This document shows positions 1-8,313 of a stretch of 64,000 bases of DNA, piece by piece. The DNA comes from an uncultured Clostridia bacterium. GTDB taxonomy: Bacteria; Bacillota; Clostridia; Lachnospirales; Anaerotignaceae. The stretch spans positions 1-64,000 of the forward strand of contig CAJUNT010000003.1 in the NCBI GenBank assembly GCA_910587735.1, given 5' to 3'. Both the position numbers and the translations under genes were made by a program. Under the pieces are notes generated by a model that saw nothing but the letters and a program-made list of their open reading frames with translations, searched no databases and was not told where the DNA came from. The stretch's first letter is position 1. Every line of letters starts with the position of its first letter.

Positions 1-50
1 GACACGGCCCTTTCACGGCTGTAACCCGGGTTCGATTCCCGGTCGGGTCA
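1..50 (+). tRNA. tRNA-Glu (TTC), 3' part only
   Basis: The window opens inside the anticodon stem of a tRNA. The anticodon loop CTTTCAC gives anticodon TTC (Glu). The T-arm (CCGGG, TTCGATT, CCCGG), the 3' acceptor strand TCGGGTC and discriminator A at 50 are all visible. CCA is not encoded. The 5' half lies outside the window. It ends only about 7 bases before the 5S rRNA gene, so it belongs to the same stable-RNA cluster. Confidence 0.9.
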
Positions 51-57
51 TTTAAAT

Positions 58-176
58 TTCTAGTGACGATGCGTTTATGGGACACACCCGTACCCATTCC
101 GAACACGACGGTTAAGACATAAACGGCTGATGATACTTGGCGGGGGACTGCCTGGAAAAGTAAGTGGTTGCTAGAA
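58..176 (+). rRNA. rrf: 5S ribosomal RNA
   Basis: The segment has the conserved 5S core CCCATTCCGAACACGACGG followed by GTTAAG, and the late motif GGGGGACTGCCTGG. The ends pair as TTCTAG with CTAGAA (helix I), which sets the boundaries to within a few bases. Length about 119 nt is normal. It lies between tRNA-Glu and tRNA-Thr. Confidence 0.93.
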
Positions 177-180
177 TTAT

Positions 181-253
181 GCCGATGTGGCTCAATTGGC
201 AGAGCAGCTGACTTGTAATCAGCAGGTTAACGGTTCGAGTCCGTTCATCGGCT
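181..253 (+). tRNA. tRNA-Thr (TGT)
   Basis: Full cloverleaf: acceptor GCCGATG/CATCGGC, D-stem GCTC/GAGC, anticodon stem GCTGA/TCAGC with loop CTTGTAA (anticodon TGT, Thr), T-stem AACGG/CCGTT, discriminator T. CCA is not encoded. It follows the 5S gene by about 4 bases. Confidence 0.96.
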
Positions 254-271
254 TTTAACAAAGTATTCTAT

Positions 272-345
272 GGGTCTTTAGCTCAGTTGGTTAGAGCATC
301 CGGCTCATAACCGGACGGTCCCGGGTTCGAGTCCCTGAAGACCCA
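272..345 (+). tRNA. tRNA-Met (CAT), probably elongator
   Basis: Acceptor GGGTCTT/AAGACCC, D-stem GCTC/GAGC, anticodon stem TCCGG/CCGGA with loop CTCATAA (anticodon CAT), discriminator A. The acceptor is fully paired and the anticodon stem lacks the three G-C pairs typical of initiator tRNA, so elongator Met is the best call. A CAT anticodon could also be tRNA-Ile2 with lysidine, which sequence reading cannot exclude. The T-stem has one C/T mismatch. Confidence 0.92.
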
Positions 346-366
346 CTTTATATTAAAATTTTATAT

Positions 367-440
<74 letters not shown>

Positions 441-447
441 TTTATAT

Positions 448-520
448 GGGAGTTTAGCTCAGCTGGGAGAGCATCTGCCTTACAAGCAGAGGGTCACAGG
501 TTCGAGCCCTGTAACTCCCA
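448..520 (+). tRNA. tRNA-Val (TAC)
   Basis: Acceptor GGGAGTT/AACTCCC, D-stem GCTC/GAGC, anticodon stem TCTGC/GCAGA with loop CTTACAA (anticodon TAC, Val), T-stem ACAGG/CCTGT, discriminator A. It is the last tRNA of the cluster and is followed by a T-run at 521-528. Confidence 0.96.
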
Positions 521-579
521 TTTTTTTTATTTAAACATTTATAAAAAATACTGATATAAGATTTTATGAGGTTGATATT

Positions 580-966
580 ATGGTGTTTAGTGGATTTTAT
601 ACAATGTTTTCTATTCTTCCTCTTGTTGTCATGATTGGCTTTATAATTGTTTTTATAATTATTATAGTAACTATTTTAAAAAATATTATGATATGGAATA
701 AAAATAATCATTCTCTACAGCTTACCGTTTCTGCAACGATTGTATCCAAAAGAATACTTTATCGTAGACGTGCAAATGCAAACGACATAACAGGTATGCA
801 TGGTCATCATACTATATCTAATTATTATATTACGTTTGAATTTGAGAGTGGTGATAGAATGGAATTTTCTGTAGACAGTTCAGAATATGGCTTATTAGTA
901 GAAGGAGATACAGGAAATTTGTGTTTTCAAGGAACAAGATATTTGTCTTTTGAACGACATAAATAA
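580..966 (+). CDS. DUF2500-family membrane protein
   Basis: 128 residues. A hydrophobic segment fills about residues 8-36 (one long or two short membrane spans), followed by a basic stretch and a soluble domain. That domain has the DUF2500 pattern: ATIVSKR near 53, YYITFEFESGDRMEFSV near 82-99, and a C-terminal EGDTGNLCFQGTRYLSFER. The family is of unknown function and typically pairs an N-terminal anchor with this beta-rich domain. GAGG lies about 9 bases before the ATG. It starts 60 bases after tRNA-Val and is followed 17 bases later by an unrelated small gene. The family match is from memory of the motif; no role is inferred. Confidence 0.8.
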   Translation: MVFSGFYTMFSILPLVVMIGFIIVFIIIIVTILKNIMIWNKNNHSLQLTVSATIVSKRILYRRRANANDITGMHGHHTISNYYITFEFESGDRMEFSVDSSEYGLLVEGDTGNLCFQGTRYLSFERHK

Positions 967-983
967 TGATAGGCTGATAAGAA

Positions 984-1529
984 ATGAAGCAAGATATAAA
1001 ATTATTAAAAAGTGTAATATCAAATTATAATAATTTTTGTTTCGTTGCAGAAAAATTAGAGTGGATAGATATAAAAGAAAAACATGAAGATTGGTTTAGA
1101 ATATATCCACTAGGTATATTTATATCTGTTTATGAATTTCCTAAAGGATATATACAAAATAATATAGTATTTGCATATGTACGAGCTGTTCTGTCTAATA
1201 TAGCATTTTTTGAAGAATGGGATAAAGATTTTTGGAATATATCTCAAAAGGAAAGAAAAGAATACTTAACAAGGGGAATATTATTATATCAACCATATGC
1301 TATTATGAAAGAAGTACGCTTTATAGAACGAAGTTGGAAATATCTTGCTGAAGAAATAAAATATTTTGCACATCGAAATAAAGTTTTAGCTTCCGAGCAA
1401 AAGCAATATATTGATAAATTTAAAAATGCAAAGGTAATTGAAATGGGAGGAAGTGATGCAGGTGATTTTATTTATATGGCAATTAAATGCAATTTTATGT
1501 TAATTGTTTCGTGTGGATTTTGGGATTAA
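984..1529 (+). CDS. hypothetical protein
   Basis: 181 residues, no signal peptide and no obvious membrane span. It is rich in aromatic and charged residues (many K, E, Y, W, F), helical in the middle (about 60-150), and ends in a hydrophobic tail with FMLIVSCGFWD. I do not recognise a family. It lies 17 bases after the DUF2500 gene and could be co-transcribed, but the ribosome site is weak (ATAGG about 12 bases upstream). A hairpin terminator follows. The position next to a tRNA cluster and the orphan look would fit an acquired gene (for example an immunity-type protein), but that is speculation. Confidence 0.6.
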   Translation: MKQDIKLLKSVISNYNNFCFVAEKLEWIDIKEKHEDWFRIYPLGIFISVYEFPKGYIQNNIVFAYVRAVLSNIAFFEEWDKDFWNISQKERKEYLTRGILLYQPYAIMKEVRFIERSWKYLAEEIKYFAHRNKVLASEQKQYIDKFKNAKVIEMGGSDAGDFIYMAIKCNFMLIVSCGFWD

Positions 1530-1556
1530 AAGAAAATTAAAATAATTAAGTTTTTT

Positions 1557-1597
1557 ATAAGAATCATGTCTTTTTAAAAAAGTACAGGATTCTTTTT
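1557..1597 (+). terminator. Rho-independent terminator after 984-1529
   Basis: Imperfect stem AAGAATCatGTC / GTACaGGATTCTT around an AT-rich loop, followed by a seven-T run. It ends the two-gene unit 580-1529 before the TetR promoter region. Confidence 0.75.
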
Positions 1598-1807
1598 TTA
1601 TATTCTAAATTTAATGCAAATAGTACATATATATAAAAAATATGATATTATATTTGTTTTATTTGATTATAAAATGAAATTTATTTTAGTATAGCTGTTA
1701 TAAATAAAAACACAAAATGAACATAAAAATAAAATTTATTTTCATAAAATGAATAATGGAAAATATAAAAATAAAAAGTTTTAACAGTATCTTCACGGTC
1801 AATTCTA

Positions 1808-1835
1808 TTGAATTTTATTATTTTTTTATTATAAT
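1808..1835 (+). promoter_or_regulatory. Promoter of the TetR/activase unit
   Basis: -35 TTGAAT (1808-1813), 16-base spacer, perfect -10 TATAAT (1830-1835). Predicted transcription start is near 1842, directly at the edge of the TetR palindrome. The surrounding 1600-1800 is very AT-rich with nothing else recognisable. Confidence 0.7.
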
Positions 1836-1844
1836 AGTATCTGA

Positions 1845-1862
1845 AAACCGACTAGTCGGTTT
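1845..1862. promoter_or_regulatory. TetR-type operator (perfect 18-bp palindrome)
   Basis: AAACCGACTAGTCGGTTT is a perfect inverted repeat with no spacer, 10 bases downstream of the -10 box and about 40 bases before the TetR start codon. Size, symmetry and place match TetR-family autoregulatory operators, so the downstream regulator probably represses its own operon here. Confidence 0.85.
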
Positions 1863-1902
1863 GTTCTATCATGTCTAAAAAGGAGGAGGAGATTCTATTA
1901 CA

Positions 1903-2553
1903 ATGAAAAAAAATATATTGGAGACAGCATTTCAATTATTTTTAAAAAATGGTTTTGCAGGTGTATCTACAAATGAAATTATAAGAGAAGCAAATGTAAC
2001 AAAAGGATGTTTTTATCATTATTTTAAAAGTAAAGAGGATTTAATATATAATGTTATTGTAATATATTTGTATCCTTATTTAGAAAGTATTATAAAGGCA
2101 TTGGAAAAATGGAGAACCGAACAAAAAGAATTGGATGTATTTAAAAGCATACATTTTTGTTATACATTTATGCCAAAGTTAGTAACAGAAACAGGAAAAA
2201 TGATTCCTTTTAGAGAAATACAATTTTTGATATATGAAGGAATTAAAAAATATGTTTATTTAGCAAAAAAAAGTTGTGAATGTAGCCGGCAACAACGCTT
2301 TTTATTAAAAAATTTGTTAGATGAAGGAAAAAAACAAGGAGTTATTTCAGCAAAAATTGATACAGATGCTTATGCAACAACTATGATGGCATTAAAAGAT
2401 GGTATGATTGCTTTACATATATTAGATAATAGTATTGATACAAAAGAAAAATGGGAAAGTACGTTTCAAACAATATGGCAAGAAATAAAGTTGACATCTC
2501 AAGTTGAATATGTAAACAGAGGAGGATATTTATATGAAAAAACAATGTCTTAA
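1903..2553 (+). CDS. TetR/AcrR-family transcriptional regulator
   Basis: 216 residues. The N-terminal 50 residues carry the TetR_N helix-turn-helix: ILETAFQLFLKNGFAGVSTNEIIREANVTKGCFYHYFKSKEDL. The C-terminal two thirds is a helical ligand/dimer domain without a recognised subclass. The site AGGAGGAGG precedes the ATG. The 18-bp palindrome upstream is its likely operator. The last 20 bases overlap the start of the giant activase gene, so the two are translationally coupled and the regulator most likely controls that enzyme, in response to an unknown (perhaps acyl-CoA-like) ligand. The ligand is inference. Confidence 0.9.
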   Translation: MKKNILETAFQLFLKNGFAGVSTNEIIREANVTKGCFYHYFKSKEDLIYNVIVIYLYPYLESIIKALEKWRTEQKELDVFKSIHFCYTFMPKLVTETGKMIPFREIQFLIYEGIKKYVYLAKKSCECSRQQRFLLKNLLDEGKKQGVISAKIDTDAYATTMMALKDGMIALHILDNSIDTKEKWESTFQTIWQEIKLTSQVEYVNRGGYLYEKTMS

Positions 2554-5500
2554 AATGGGTATAGATATTGGTTCAACAACAGTAAAGGTAGTTGTAATTG
2601 ATAATAAAAATGATATATTATTTAGTAAATATGAAAGACATTTTTCAGAAATTAAAAAAACAATGATAAAATTGCTAAAAGAAGCATATGAAAAATTAGG
2701 AGATGTTTCTTTTTGTGCTATGCTGACAGGAAGTGGAGGAGTTTCTATTGCAACATCATTAGATATTCCTTTTATACAGGAAGTAGTTGCAACAGCAAAG
2801 GCGATTGAAACAGCAGCACCTAAAACAGATGTTGCTATCGAATTAGGCGGAGAAGATGCTAAAATTATTTATTTTTCAAATGGCATAGAACAAAGAATGA
2901 ATGGTGTTTGCGCTGGAGGTACGGGTTCCTTTATTGACCAGATGGCTAGTCTTTTACAGACAGATGCAAGTGGTTTAAATGAATTAGCAAAAAATTATAA
3001 AGTTATTTATCCTATTGCTTCTCGCTGTGGTGTGTTTGCAAAAACGGATATACAACCTTTAATCAATGAAGGTGCAGCAAAAGAAGATTTAGCAGTATCT
3101 ATATTTCAAGCGGTTGTGAATCAAACAATTAGTGGTCTTGCTTGTGGTAAGCCAATTAGGGGGTATGTTACATTTTTAGGAGGACCTTTACACTTTTTAT
3201 CTGAATTGCGTCAAAGATTTATAGAAACATTAAAATTAACAGAAGAAACTGCTTTGTTGCCAGAAAATTCTCATTTATTTGCAGCTTATGGTACAGCTTT
3301 ATCAAATGAACAAGATACAAAACAAATGACATTTCCTTTATTACTAGAAAATATATCTCATGGGAAAGAATTAGAAATGGAGGTAAACCGTTTAGAACCT
3401 CTTTTTGAAAATCAAGAAGCATATGAACTATTTCAGCAAAGACACAATAAGGAAAAAGTTGAAAAAATTGATTTATTTGAATATAAAGGAGATGCCTTTT
3501 TAGGTATAGATGCAGGCTCTACTACAACAAAAGTTGCTCTTGTTTCTACAACAGGAGGATTATTATATTCTTATTATGGAAGCAATGAAGGAAATCCTTT
3601 AAAAGTAATTATAAAAAGTTTAAATGAATTATATGAAAAAATACCTAAAGATGTTAAAATAAGAAATTCTTGTGTAACAGGTTATGGAGAAGGATTGATT
3701 AAAGAAGCATTGATGATTGATTTAGGATATATTGAAACCGTTGCACATTATAAAGCAGCAAGTTTTTTTAAACCAGATGTTGATTTTATATTAGACATTG
3801 GCGGACAAGATATGAAATGTATCAGAATTAAAAATAATGTAATTGATAGTGTACAGTTGAATGAGGCTTGTTCTTCTGGTTGTGGTTCTTTTATAGAAAC
3901 ATTTGCGAAGTCACTGAATTATACTGTATCAGAATTTGCAAAAGTTGCTATTTTGGCAAAAAATCCCATTGATTTGGGTTCAAGATGTACTGTATTTATG
4001 AATTCTCGTGTCAAACAAGCACAAAAAGAGGGTGCAGAGGTATCAGATATCTCTGCTGGCTTAGCCTATTCTGTCATTAAAAATGCTTTGCTAAAAGTAA
4101 TTAAAATTGCAGACCCTAAAGTAATAGGAAAAAGTATTGTTGTGCAAGGAGGTACATTTTATAATGATGCAATATTGAAAAGCTTTGAAATTATAAGTGG
4201 TAGAGAGGCAGTAAGACCAGATATTGCAGGTATTATGGGAGCATTTGGAGCAGGACTGATAGCACGAGAAAAATATAAAGAAGGTTATCAAACAACATTA
4301 ATTTCTAAAGAGGAAATGAATGCACTTGAAATGAAATCTACATTAACAAGATGCCAAGGCTGTACCAATCACTGTCTTTTGACAATCAATCATTTTTCTA
4401 ACAACAGAAGATTTATAACAGGAAATCGTTGTGAAAGAGGTTTAGGAAAAGAAAAAAGCGAAAACAGTGCTCCTAATTTATATGAATATAAAAGAAAAAG
4501 ACTATTTGAATATTATGTACCTTTAGAATTAGAAAAAGCACCTCGAGGTATAGTAGGAATTCCTCGTGTATTAAATATGTGGGAGGAATATCCATTTTGG
4601 TTTACATTTTTTACAAAATTAGGCTTTAGAGTAGAACTTTCACCTTATTCCAGTAAAGCAGTATATGAAAAAGGTATTGAATCAATACCAAGTGAATCTG
4701 TTTGTTATCCTGCAAAATTAGTGCATGGACATATTATGAGTTTGATATCATCAGGAGTACGTTTTATATTCTATCCAAGTGTTGTATATGAAAGACGAGA
4801 TATTGCAGAATCCGATAACAATTATAATTGTCCGATAGTAACATCCTATTCTGAAAATATTAAAAATAATGTAGAAGATTTGAGAGAACAAAATATTAAA
4901 TTTTTAAATCCATTTTTATCTATGGAAGATAAAACAGCATTAGCAAAAAGACTGATACAGGAATGTAAGCCTTTTGGATTGTCTGCTAAAGAAATTATGT
5001 CTGCTGTGGAAGATGCATGGAAAGAATGGGGACAATTTAGAGAGGATATACATAACAAAGGTGTTGAAACACTGCAATATATAAAAGAACATAATATGAT
5101 GGGTATTGTTTTAGGTGGACGTCCTTATCATGTAGACCCTGAAATTAATCATGGTATACCAGAATTGATAGCAGGTTATCATATTGCTGTATTAACAGAA
5201 GATAGTGTAGCACATTTGGGAAAAGTAGAACGTCCCATGGTAGTACGTGACCAATGGACATATCATTCCAGATTATATGAGGCAGCAGCTTTTGTAAAAA
5301 CACAGCAAAATCTGGAATATGTGCAATTAAATTCTTTTGGCTGTGGTTTAGATGCTGTAACAACAGATGAAGTAAAAAATATATTAACAAAAGCAGGAAA
5401 AATATATACTTCATTAAAAATTGATGAAGTAAATAATTTAGGAGCAGCTAGAATTAGAATTCGTTCATTGATTGCAGCAATAGAGGATAGAATAGAAAAG

Positions 5501-6844
5501 CAAATAAAATTACATAAAGGTGATGCTTCATTAAAAAGGGTTGTATTCACAAAAGAAATGAGAAAAGATTATACAATACTTTGTCCTCAAATGTCGCCAA
5601 TTCATTTTGATATATTAAAGGAAGTATTTAGAAGTAGTGGCTATCATTTAGATGTTATGCCAGCTATGGATAAAAATGCCATTGATACAGGATTAAAATA
5701 TGTAAATAATGATGCTTGTTATCCAGCATTGATAGTAGTAGGACAGCTTATAAATGGCTTAAATTCTGGAAATTATGATTTAAATAAAACAGCTGTTTTA
5801 ATTTCTCAAACAGGCGGTGGTTGCCGTGCTACAAACTATATTAACTTTATAAGAAAGGCATTAGAGAATGCAGGTATGCCTCATGTTCCTGTTATTTCTA
5901 TCAGTGCAGGAGGATTAGAAAGAAATCCAGGATTTCAATTATCACCAAAGTTAATACATAAAATGCTGAAAGGTTTTGTATATGGAGATTTGCTTATGAG
6001 GGTACTTTATAGAGTACGCCCATATGAAAAATTTAAAAATTCTGCAAATACATTATATGAATATTGGAATGAAAAAGTAAAAAAAGATATTGTGAAAGAA
6101 AGCTGGAAAACATATTGCAAAAACATAGAAAATATTGTGCATGATTTTGATGCATTAGAAATTACAAATGAAATAAAACCTAAAGTCGGTGTAGTAGGAG
6201 AAATACTTGTAAAATTCCATCCAACTGCAAATAATGATATTGTAGGTTTATTAGAAGCAGAAGGTGCAGAGGCAGTTGTACCAGATTTATTAGGATTTGG
6301 TTTGTATAGCTGTTATAATGCAGCACAAAAAAGAAAATATTTAGGTGGCTCTTTAAAAGGTAAATTATTAAATGATATTGCCATAGAAGTAATAGAATTT
6401 TATCAAAAACCAATGATAAAAGCATTAGCAGAAAGTAAAAGATTTCATGCTCCTGATAATATTAGGGCTTTGGGAAAATATGCTGAATCAATCGTATCTC
6501 TTTGTAATCAAACAGGAGAAGGCTGGTTTTTAACAGCAGAAATGTTGGAATTAATACGTTCTGGAGTAAATAATATTGTTTGTACACAGCCGTTTGGTTG
6601 TTTGCCTAACCATGTGGTCGGAAAGGGTGTTATAAAAGAATTAAGAAGAAAATATCCTCTTTCTAATATTGTGGCAATAGACTATGACCCTGGTGCAAGT
6701 GAGGTAAATCAATTAAATAGGATTAAATTGATGCTTGCTAGTGCAAATAAAACGATGTATAAAGTAGAGGCAGAACAGAAAGAAAAAAGAAGAAGAATAC
6801 ATTCTATTAAAAAAGCTTCTTTTGATATCAATATAAAAGGATAA
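2534..6844 (+). CDS. Giant acyl-CoA dehydratase activase-related protein (BcrAD/BadFG x2 + DUF2229 + HgdB-like)
   Basis: 1436 residues, no signal peptide. Two tandem ASKHA ATPase modules of the HgdC/BadF-BcrA type come first. Module 1 (about 8-260) has GIDIGSTTVK, GGEDAK, Cys126 in GVCAGGTGSF and Cys165 in ASRCGVF. Module 2 (about 322-580) has GIDAGSTTTK, GGQDMK, Cys446/Cys450 and Cys485. In HgdC homologues the two cysteines per monomer hold a bridging [4Fe-4S] cluster. A Cys cluster follows (CQGCTNHC at 607-614, Cys633), then a DUF2229-type region and a long C-terminal part resembling the HgdB-like dehydratase fold. Such fusions are known in anaerobes; the substrate is not established. It overlaps the TetR gene by 20 bases, and the site GGAGG lies 9 bases before its ATG. 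It ends in a terminator. Confidence 0.9.
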   Translation: MKKQCLKMGIDIGSTTVKVVVIDNKNDILFSKYERHFSEIKKTMIKLLKEAYEKLGDVSFCAMLTGSGGVSIATSLDIPFIQEVVATAKAIETAAPKTDVAIELGGEDAKIIYFSNGIEQRMNGVCAGGTGSFIDQMASLLQTDASGLNELAKNYKVIYPIASRCGVFAKTDIQPLINEGAAKEDLAVSIFQAVVNQTISGLACGKPIRGYVTFLGGPLHFLSELRQRFIETLKLTEETALLPENSHLFAAYGTALSNEQDTKQMTFPLLLENISHGKELEMEVNRLEPLFENQEAYELFQQRHNKEKVEKIDLFEYKGDAFLGIDAGSTTTKVALVSTTGGLLYSYYGSNEGNPLKVIIKSLNELYEKIPKDVKIRNSCVTGYGEGLIKEALMIDLGYIETVAHYKAASFFKPDVDFILDIGGQDMKCIRIKNNVIDSVQLNEACSSGCGSFIETFAKSLNYTVSEFAKVAILAKNPIDLGSRCTVFMNSRVKQAQKEGAEVSDISAGLAYSVIKNALLKVIKIADPKVIGKSIVVQGGTFYNDAILKSFEIISGREAVRPDIAGIMGAFGAGLIAREKYKEGYQTTLISKEEMNALEMKSTLTRCQGCTNHCLLTINHFSNNRRFITGNRCERGLGKEKSENSAPNLYEYKRKRLFEYYVPLELEKAPRGIVGIPRVLNMWEEYPFWFTFFTKLGFRVELSPYSSKAVYEKGIESIPSESVCYPAKLVHGHIMSLISSGVRFIFYPSVVYERRDIAESDNNYNCPIVTSYSENIKNNVEDLREQNIKFLNPFLSMEDKTALAKRLIQECKPFGLSAKEIMSAVEDAWKEWGQFREDIHNKGVETLQYIKEHNMMGIVLGGRPYHVDPEINHGIPELIAGYHIAVLTEDSVAHLGKVERPMVVRDQWTYHSRLYEAAAFVKTQQNLEYVQLNSFGCGLDAVTTDEVKNILTKAGKIYTSLKIDEVNNLGAARIRIRSLIAAIEDRIEKQIKLHKGDASLKRVVFTKEMRKDYTILCPQMSPIHFDILKEVFRSSGYHLDVMPAMDKNAIDTGLKYVNNDACYPALIVVGQLINGLNSGNYDLNKTAVLISQTGGGCRATNYINFIRKALENAGMPHVPVISISAGGLERNPGFQLSPKLIHKMLKGFVYGDLLMRVLYRVRPYEKFKNSANTLYEYWNEKVKKDIVKESWKTYCKNIENIVHDFDALEITNEIKPKVGVVGEILVKFHPTANNDIVGLLEAEGAEAVVPDLLGFGLYSCYNAAQKRKYLGGSLKGKLLNDIAIEVIEFYQKPMIKALAESKRFHAPDNIRALGKYAESIVSLCNQTGEGWFLTAEMLELIRSGVNNIVCTQPFGCLPNHVVGKGVIKELRRKYPLSNIVAIDYDPGASEVNQLNRIKLMLASANKTMYKVEAEQKEKRRRIHSIKKASFDINIKG

Positions 6845-6847
6845 AAG

Positions 6848-6880
6848 AAAACCCTTTCTTATTATAGAAGGGGTTTTAAT
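6848..6880. terminator. Bidirectional terminator between activase and rubredoxin genes
   Basis: Stem AAAACCCTTTCT / AGAAGGGGTTTT with an AT loop, T-rich on the plus side and A-rich on the left, so it can end transcription of both the plus-strand activase gene and the convergent rubredoxin gene. Confidence 0.8.
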
Positions 6881-6889
6881 TTTATTTTA

Positions 6890-7051
6890 TTATTGTATTT
6901 CCTTGAATTGGTCTTTGCCAACATTACAAAGAGGACATTCCCAATCGTCAGGAAGTTTTTCAAAAGGTGTACCAGGTGCAATATTGTGTTCTGGGTCACC
7001 TACTGCTGGGTCATAAATATAACCGCATACTTCACATTCATATTTTTTCAT
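6890..7051 (-). CDS. Rubredoxin
   Basis: 53 residues read on the minus strand, starting MKKYECEVCGYIYDP and ending in WECPLCNVGKDQF. The two CxxC pairs (Cys6/Cys9 and Cys39/Cys42) and the GYxYDP, PGTPFE and LPDDWxCP blocks are textbook rubredoxin, a small cytoplasmic one-iron electron carrier. Ribosome site AAAGGTGGA lies upstream; an in-frame ATG two codons earlier (7057) is nearer to it (4 bases) and may be the true start. It lies 46 bases after the nitroreductase stop, so the two are probably one operon, with rubredoxin a possible electron partner. The length is normal for the family. Confidence 0.95.
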   Translation of the reverse strand: MKKYECEVCGYIYDPAVGDPEHNIAPGTPFEKLPDDWECPLCNVGKDQFKEIQ

Positions 7052-7096
7052 AATCATATATCCACCTTTCTTATGAGTATTGTATATATTGTATGA

Positions 7097-7909
7097 TTAT
7101 ACCATACAATATGCAACAATTTCAAATTCTTCTGGAATAGTTAAAGAATCAGCAGGAGATTCTAATTTCCATCTTAAATCAAATAATGTAGCACTTACCA
7201 TTAACTGGAAGAAAAGCATAATGATACCACTGTCAATTTTTTGTTCATAAGTATTTTTATCTTTTTTAATAGCAAGTATTGCTTTTCCACCTGTTAAAAG
7301 AAATCTCCAAGGCTGTTGATTGAGTGAAGATGGTGCTAATTTTGAAAAAGCAAAGGCTTCTAAAAGTCCTCTTTCTTCTAATACAGAGGCATCTGCACCA
7401 TTTCCCCATTTATCAATGTAAACCATTTCATCTAGCCCAATTTTATTACTTTCTAAAGAAATAGCTGCTCCTTTTTTTGGAGCATTAGCATCATATCCTA
7501 ATGCGATTAATGCAACAACTTCTTTTTCGGAAAGTATTGACAAACGTTCTTTGATAGCTTTACCATCAGAAAATGTAATCCAACAAGAGGATATGCCCAT
7601 ATCTGTTGCCTTTAATATCATGCTTTCTCCAATGTAACCCGCATTTTCAACAGAATGTTCTTTGTTTTCAGAAAGAATCAAAATGTAATGCGGAGCATCT
7701 ATCATATTTCCATGATAACCAGCAATGCCGTCTAAAGCAATATAAACATCATTGTTAGACAATATTCGTATTTCAGTTTCAATATTGTCATCTATTTTAG
7801 GGCAATTTTGAGCATAATCTTTTAATGCTTTTAATTTCTGAGTATCAACTGTATCTTTTTTATATTCTCTGACAGACTTTGTAGCTAATATAAGATTTTG
7901 ATAATCCAT
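7097..7909 (-). CDS. Nitroreductase-family protein (TM1586-like)
   Basis: 270 residues. The start has nitroreductase features (SVREYKKDTVD, residues 12-22). The middle has GYIGESMILKATDMGISSCWI (around 91-111) and VVALIALGYDAN. A second repeat has FAFSKLAPSSLNQQPWRFLL (around 186-205). This double half-domain layout is that of the TM1586-type putative nitroreductases, FMN-binding proteins of mostly unknown substrate. It is cytoplasmic. It is the first gene of a likely nitroreductase-rubredoxin operon. Flavin binding is family knowledge; the reaction is not assigned. Confidence 0.85.
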   Translation of the reverse strand: MDYQNLILATKSVREYKKDTVDTQKLKALKDYAQNCPKIDDNIETEIRILSNNDVYIALDGIAGYHGNMIDAPHYILILSENKEHSVENAGYIGESMILKATDMGISSCWITFSDGKAIKERLSILSEKEVVALIALGYDANAPKKGAAISLESNKIGLDEMVYIDKWGNGADASVLEERGLLEAFAFSKLAPSSLNQQPWRFLLTGGKAILAIKKDKNTYEQKIDSGIIMLFFQLMVSATLFDLRWKLESPADSLTIPEEFEIVAYCMV

Positions 7910-8313
7910 AGATATACTCCTTTGTTTTTATATATTTTTATATTATTTAACAGAAAAAATTTATAATATGTCTATATTTTATTCCAATATACTGTAAATT
8001 GTCAACATTTTTTTAGACAATTTTTTTATTACTATGTTTTTTGTATAGTAGAGTAATTGGATATTTTAATCAAAAATATATTCTATAAACATTTTAATTT
8101 TATCCAATTCACAAATATTTTATTCTATACAAAAAAATGTTCAATTTATTATAAGCTATTAAAAAATATTTTTTGCAAAAGACTTTTATATTTTATAACA
8201 TTATCGTTTTTTTATGGTATAATGGGAAGGAATGTTGATAAGTGTTATTTCATATATTGATAAAGCATAAAAATATATATTTTAAAAATAGTCGGATAGG
8301 GTGAAAAATATTT
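7910..8313. promoter_or_regulatory. Divergent intergenic region with cdaA promoter
   Basis: 404 bases of extreme AT content between the minus-strand nitroreductase and plus-strand cdaA. An extended -10 TGGTATAAT lies at 8215-8223 (TATAAT 8218-8223) without a good -35, giving a start near 8230 and an 80-base leader to cdaA. A 67-codon frame at 8057-8260 has no ribosome site and looks accidental. No riboswitch or repeat was recognised. Confidence 0.5.

Noticed and set aside
6893..7096. Plus-strand frame of 67 codons
   Set aside because: It is the antisense of the rubredoxin gene, which has clear family motifs on the minus strand.
8057..8260. 67-codon plus frame upstream of cdaA
   Set aside because: TTG start without a ribosome site, low-complexity AT translation, overlaps the cdaA promoter.
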